This document shows, piece after piece, positions 60,767 to 64,000 of a DNA stretch of 64,000 nt. The notes beneath the pieces were generated by a model. That model worked only from the letters and a program-made list of their open reading frames with translations. It did not search any database and was not told the DNA's origin. Both the position numbers and the translations under genes were made by a program. The number at the start of each line of letters is the position of its first letter. Positions within the stretch are counted from its first letter, which is position 1. This DNA comes from Laterigemmans sp052161645. GTDB lineage: Bacteria > Planctomycetota > Planctomycetia > Pirellulales > Pirellulaceae. The DNA lies in the NCBI GenBank assembly GCA_052161645.1, contig CP197414.1, one strand, 5' to 3'.

Positions 60767-61930
60767 GTGTGCCAATATCTATTCAATAAAGCGATCGCAA
60801 ACCGGTCTCCACGACGCGCCGCGGCATTTGCCCGCTGCTGGGTTCTTTGCTGCCTGCTGCTGTTCCTGCTCACCACCCCCGCTCGCGGGTGGGCAAAAGT
60901 GGTGACGGCCAGCGAGCAAGGATTTGAAATCACTCACAGCCAAGTGGTACCGGTATCGGCCGAGCGAGCTTTCGCGGCATGCTTTCAAGTTTCCCAGTGG
61001 TGGAACGCCTCACATACGTACTCGGGAAAAGCTGAAAATCTCTCCCTCGAGCCTCGCGTCGGTGCCCCACTGTTGGAACAACTAGCCAATGGCGGAGCGG
61101 TCGAGCACTTGCGATTGATCGCAATCATGCCGGCGAAGAGGATCAACTTGCAAGGCGCGCTGGGCCCACTTGCCGTCGACGGGATCAGCGGTTCACTGGT
61201 GATGCGTTTTGATCAGGATGAGACCTCGCAAGCAACCACCATCACCTGGAGATATTCGGTAGGAGGTTTTCGCCCCGGCGGTTTCCAAGAGCTAGCCCCA
61301 GCGGTGGATGGCGTGCTGGGAATTCAATTAACTGGTCTGACAAACTTCTTGCTCAGCGAAACGCCAGCAGCGGCAAAAACGATGGAAACGGCAGCAGTTT
61401 CTCCGCCCGTCGCCGGTCTCAAGCAACTCACCCCGCACACTTATACGTTCGCCGATGATAAGGCCGACGAGCAAGAAAAGGCCGACGAGCAGGGCGAAGC
61501 AGACAACCAAGCCGAAGCCGACGGCGTCAAGATTGAGGCCTTTGATTTTATTGTCGGGCATTGGTCAGGCAGCGGACTGGGAGGGATCTGCGAGGAGACT
61601 TGGCTGCCTCCCTTGGCTGGTGAAATGCAAGGCATGTTTCAATTTGTCAACCAAGACCAAGTCCAGTTTCGGGAACTGTTTGCCCTCCGCCGCACGGATT
61701 CTAAATGGCTGCTGACGCTCAAGCATTTTGATGCGGCAATGACGGGTTGGGAAGAGAAAGCCGAGACGGTCGATTTCCCCTTGATCGCGGTCGGGAAAAA
61801 CACCGCCTGGTTTAAAGGCTTGACGATGCGCCGCGTCGATGCGGAGACCCTGATCGTCCACGTGGCGATGAAGCAGGCCGATCAATCTGCCAAGGAACTG
61901 ACATTCGAATATCGTCGCAAAACGCTGTGA
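60767..61930 (+). CDS. Exported START-like (SRPBCC) plus DUF6265-type protein
   Basis: From GTG 60767 about 387 residues. A signal peptide-like stretch, RCWVLCCLLLFLLTTPARGWA, precedes an SRPBCC/AHSA1-type ligand-binding domain (THSQVVPVSAERAFAACFQVSQWWNASHTYSG; TTITWRYSVGG; GITxx-like VLGIQLTGLTNFL). An acidic linker (DKADEQEKADEQ) follows, then a DUF6265-like domain (FDFIVGHWSGSGLGGICEETWLPPLAGEMQGMFQF). The open frame reaches back to 60602, but that part runs through the palindrome at 60672-60705 and the end of the previous gene, so I take the later start. Ligand unknown. Confidence 0.75.
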   Translation: MCQYLFNKAIANRSPRRAAAFARCWVLCCLLLFLLTTPARGWAKVVTASEQGFEITHSQVVPVSAERAFAACFQVSQWWNASHTYSGKAENLSLEPRVGAPLLEQLANGGAVEHLRLIAIMPAKRINLQGALGPLAVDGISGSLVMRFDQDETSQATTITWRYSVGGFRPGGFQELAPAVDGVLGIQLTGLTNFLLSETPAAAKTMETAAVSPPVAGLKQLTPHTYTFADDKADEQEKADEQGEADNQAEADGVKIEAFDFIVGHWSGSGLGGICEETWLPPLAGEMQGMFQFVNQDQVQFRELFALRRTDSKWLLTLKHFDAAMTGWEEKAETVDFPLIAVGKNTAWFKGLTMRRVDAETLIVHVAMKQADQSAKELTFEYRRKTL

Positions 61931-62044
61931 GTTATTTTCTCGCGCCCCGTGCGACGCTATTTCACGCCTATAGAAGCTGTGCCGAGCAACGGCTATTTTA
62001 AATTGCATCCATCAGGCTCTTATTTTCTAAGCAGTGAAAGAATC

Positions 62045-62980
62045 ATGGTAAAAGAAAAAGAATTTACACCGCTGGCGGGCTGGGTTCCGTTGTCGATCGG
62101 TTTGTTCCTGATGCTATCGTTCTTCATCTGTTTGGGTGTGGGCGGCATGATCAGCGACACGGCGATGGGGATTGGGGCAATCGTGGGTGGATTGCTAGCG
62201 TTTATCGGTTTTTTTGGCCTGTTCGGTTTGATGGCAATCGCTCCCAATGAAGCGCGTGTGCTGTTGCTGTTTGGCGAGTACCGGGGGACGGTGAACAGCT
62301 CGGGTTTTTATTGGGTCAATCCTTTCTACACCAAGAAGAAGATCTCGCTGCGAGTCCGCAACTTTGAGACGGGAGCAAATTCAACCCCCGAGAAAAAAGA
62401 TGCCGCCGGCAATATTACACAAGCGAAATCACGCACCGGCGGCAAGCCCTCCAAAGTCAATGATCGCGACGGTAACCCAATTGAAATGTCTGCCGTCGTC
62501 GTTTGGAAAGTCACCAATACCGCCGAAGCAATGTTCGAAGTCGATGACTATGAAGATTTCGTGCAAGTGCAAAGCGAAGCCGCCCTGCGAAACTTGGCGA
62601 CGCGATATCCATACGACAGCGAGGACCACGAACTGTCGTTACGAGGTAACCCGTCGGAAATCTCAGAGCAACTAAGAACCGACATCGACGAACGGCTCGA
62701 CAAGGCAGGAGTGACGGTCATCGAAGCTCGCATTAGCCACTTAGCGTACGCGCCGGAAATTGCCGCTGCCATGTTGCAACGCCAGCAAGCGGGCGCTATC
62801 GTGGCGGCTCGCACCCGGATTGTGGACGGCGCGGTGGGTATGGTCGATATGGCCATGCAGCATTTGGAACGCGATCAAATCGTGACGCTCAATGAAGAAC
62901 AGCGGGCGGCACTGGTTTCCAACCTGTTGGTCGTGCTCTGCGGAGACCGACATGCTCAACCAGTGATTAATACAAATTAG
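62045..62980 (+). CDS. SPFH/band-7 (stomatin-like) protein
   Basis: About 311 residues from ATG 62045. Two membrane helices come first (VPLSIGLFLMLSFFICLGVGG; MGIGAIVGGLLAFIGFFGLFGLM). The SPFH domain follows: IAPNEARVLLLFGEYRGTVNSSGFYWVNPFYTKKKISLRVRNFETG, then VNDRDGNPIEMSAVVVWKVTNTAEAMFEVDDYEDFVQVQSEAALRNLA, and the helical part with LDKAGVTVIEARISHLAYAPEIAAAMLQRQQAGAIVAAR. These proteins form membrane microdomain scaffolds. The frame extends to 61949, but the added residues are unlike the family. A C-terminal NTN ending and a stop-overlapping hairpin close the gene. Confidence 0.92.
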   Translation: MVKEKEFTPLAGWVPLSIGLFLMLSFFICLGVGGMISDTAMGIGAIVGGLLAFIGFFGLFGLMAIAPNEARVLLLFGEYRGTVNSSGFYWVNPFYTKKKISLRVRNFETGANSTPEKKDAAGNITQAKSRTGGKPSKVNDRDGNPIEMSAVVVWKVTNTAEAMFEVDDYEDFVQVQSEAALRNLATRYPYDSEDHELSLRGNPSEISEQLRTDIDERLDKAGVTVIEARISHLAYAPEIAAAMLQRQQAGAIVAARTRIVDGAVGMVDMAMQHLERDQIVTLNEEQRAALVSNLLVVLCGDRHAQPVINTN

Positions 62981-63004
62981 ATATCAATCACGAAGATTGA
63001 TATC
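62980..63004. terminator. Hairpin overlapping the SPFH stop codon
   Basis: GATATCAATC (62980-62989) and GATTGATATC (62995-63004) form a perfect 10-bp stem with an ACGAA loop, starting at the last base of the TAG stop. There is no T run, so it may be a 3'-end stabilising hairpin rather than an intrinsic terminator. Confidence 0.5.
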
Positions 63005-63038
63005 TTGAAGACATCGATCCACGTCAACTAGCGATGCC

Positions 63039-64000
63039 ATGACCGGGGCCATAATTTTTGTCATCGTGATGTTGCTGCTGGGCCTCGTGTGTCGCCAGCG
63101 GGTGCCAATCTTTCGCTGGATGTTTATCCCCGCCTCGGTGATCGCCGGGGCGGTCGGCTTGCTGATCATCCAATTAAGCTTGCGGTTGCCGGGCGAGCTG
63201 GAGCTTGCGGAACTGGCCGACCAGTTGAGCAGTTGGCCGGGCTGGTTGATTGCCGTCGTGTTCGCCGGTTTGCTGCTTGAGCGACGAGAGGGGCAAGGCG
63301 GGGTCAGCCCGCGAAGGACTTTAAGCCAAGCGATCATGGTTTGGATCATTGTGCTCGGCCAAACCGCCACCGGCCTGTTGGTCACTTGGCTGTTCGTACA
63401 GCGCTTTTACGATGTGCCCAATTCCTTCGGCATGTTGATCGAGACCGGTTTTGCCGGCGGGCACGGCACGGCCGGTGCGATGGGCGAAGTCTTTGCGCAT
63501 CCCACCATCGATCTGGCCGGCGGACTCGACTTGGGCTTGATGATGGCCACAATTGGGTTGGTTTACGGAGTGGTGTCGGGCATCGGCTGGATCAACTTGG
63601 CCGCTCGCTGGGGATGGCTGCAAAGACCAGCTGCGACGACTCTTACGCCAGCCTCAACGGCGGGAAAAGAGGCTCCCGCACCAAGGCCGCTCGGTTACGA
63701 AATCCTCGACCGCGAAGCGATCGATCCGTTGCTGCTGCAAGCCCTCTGGCTGGGGCTGGCCTTCGCCATCGGTTGGCTGCTGCACACGGCAGTGGCGACC
63801 GGCAGTGAATGGCTCGATTCCCCCGCCGCGGTGGCGTCACAATTACCAGCAGAATCCCAGCCAGCAGAATCCCAGCCGGAAGGGGCCGGGCTGACGGCGG
63901 GCGAGCAACAATTGGGCAAGCGTTTGAGTTGGAGTGCCGTGCTGGGAGGTTTTCCGCTGTTCATTTACACCTTGGCTGGTGGTTGGATGGTGCGGCGGGC
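63039..64000 (+). CDS. gltS: Sodium/glutamate symporter, GltS family (cut by window end)
   Basis: The frame from ATG 63039 stays open to the end of the window (about 320 residues), so the C-terminus is missing. Membrane helices begin at once (MTGAIIFVIVMLLLGLVCRQ) and continue through VPIFRWMFIPASVIAGAVGLLI, GWLIAVVFAGLLL, SQAIMVWIIVLGQTATGLLVTWL, then ETGFAGGHGTAGAMGEVF. That last motif is the re-entrant pore-loop GGHGTA of the glutamate:Na+ symporters (ESS family). A second half starts after a Pro/Ala/Glu-rich linker (about 255-290), longer than usual. Substrate is inferred to be glutamate from the family; it lies downstream of the SPFH gene. Confidence 0.85.
   Translation, partial: MTGAIIFVIVMLLLGLVCRQRVPIFRWMFIPASVIAGAVGLLIIQLSLRLPGELELAELADQLSSWPGWLIAVVFAGLLLERREGQGGVSPRRTLSQAIMVWIIVLGQTATGLLVTWLFVQRFYDVPNSFGMLIETGFAGGHGTAGAMGEVFAHPTIDLAGGLDLGLMMATIGLVYGVVSGIGWINLAARWGWLQRPAATTLTPASTAGKEAPAPRPLGYEILDREAIDPLLLQALWLGLAFAIGWLLHTAVATGSEWLDSPAAVASQLPAESQPAESQPEGAGLTAGEQQLGKRLSWSAVLGGFPLFIYTLAGGWMVRR

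Overview
The window looks like chromosomal DNA of a planctomycete, most likely a Pirellulaceae-type member of Planctomycetota. This is inferred from several genes together: an EF-G with the AHIDSGKTT signature of the spirochaete/planctomycete/mitochondrial EFG1 class, a cobalamin-dependent (class II) ribonucleotide reductase, a Ser/Thr kinase with DWG in place of DFG, DUF1571 and DUF1499 proteins, FHA-based signalling proteins and long alanine/glutamine-rich membrane proteins. No rRNA or tRNA gene was found. One stable RNA was: a complete tmRNA (ssrA) at 42106-42463.

Layout. 1-3180 is a decaying segment: a broken choloylglycine-hydrolase gene, two VOC-family genes, a fragment of a DUF6596-type sigma factor and about 1.2 kb without a convincing gene, ending in a three-copy short repeat. 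3177-8112 holds a secreted alpha/beta hydrolase, a polytopic membrane protein and a membrane-anchored MutS-like ATPase. 8176-12865 is the most unusual locus: a tight three-gene operon of a 180-aa helical protein, an 82-aa helical protein and a 1299-aa coiled-coil/membrane/FtsK-type ATPase, preceded by a secreted WD40 protein. 14.3-30.7 kb carries cysC, tyrS, a Ser/Thr kinase, an FHA-GGDEF diguanylate cyclase, a glutamate dehydrogenase, a probable operon of FHA-GAF-PP2C phosphatase, ABC-2 permease, ABC exporter with a degenerate ATPase and SDR oxidoreductase, then selO and rarA.

30.7-42.5 kb is mainly housekeeping: DUF1499 protein, nth, a soluble histidine kinase, pepF, a fatty-acid desaturase, fusA with its terminator, a second secreted hydrolase paralogous to the first, a tail-anchored disordered protein, an RluA-type pseudouridine synthase, and ssrA transcribed divergently from it. 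42.7-48.5 kb is a GldA/GldF-GldG/DUF4340 ABC system. 48.7-55.6 kb holds a PIN/TRAM membrane protein, a MerR/GyrI regulator, nrdJ and truB. truB is translationally coupled to two large adjacent membrane-associated GTPases (55.6-59.5 kb). The right end has a DUF1571 lipid/outer-membrane-type protein, a START-like/DUF6265 protein, an SPFH protein and a truncated GltS-type glutamate symporter.

Two themes recur. Phospho- and nucleotide-signalling modules (kinase, FHA-GGDEF, FHA-PP2C, histidine kinase) are concentrated in 16-33 kb. Short palindromes and tandem duplications sit exactly at gene edges, often contributing the stop codon or doubling the start codon. All names rest on motifs read by eye and on remembered family features; no database search was done.
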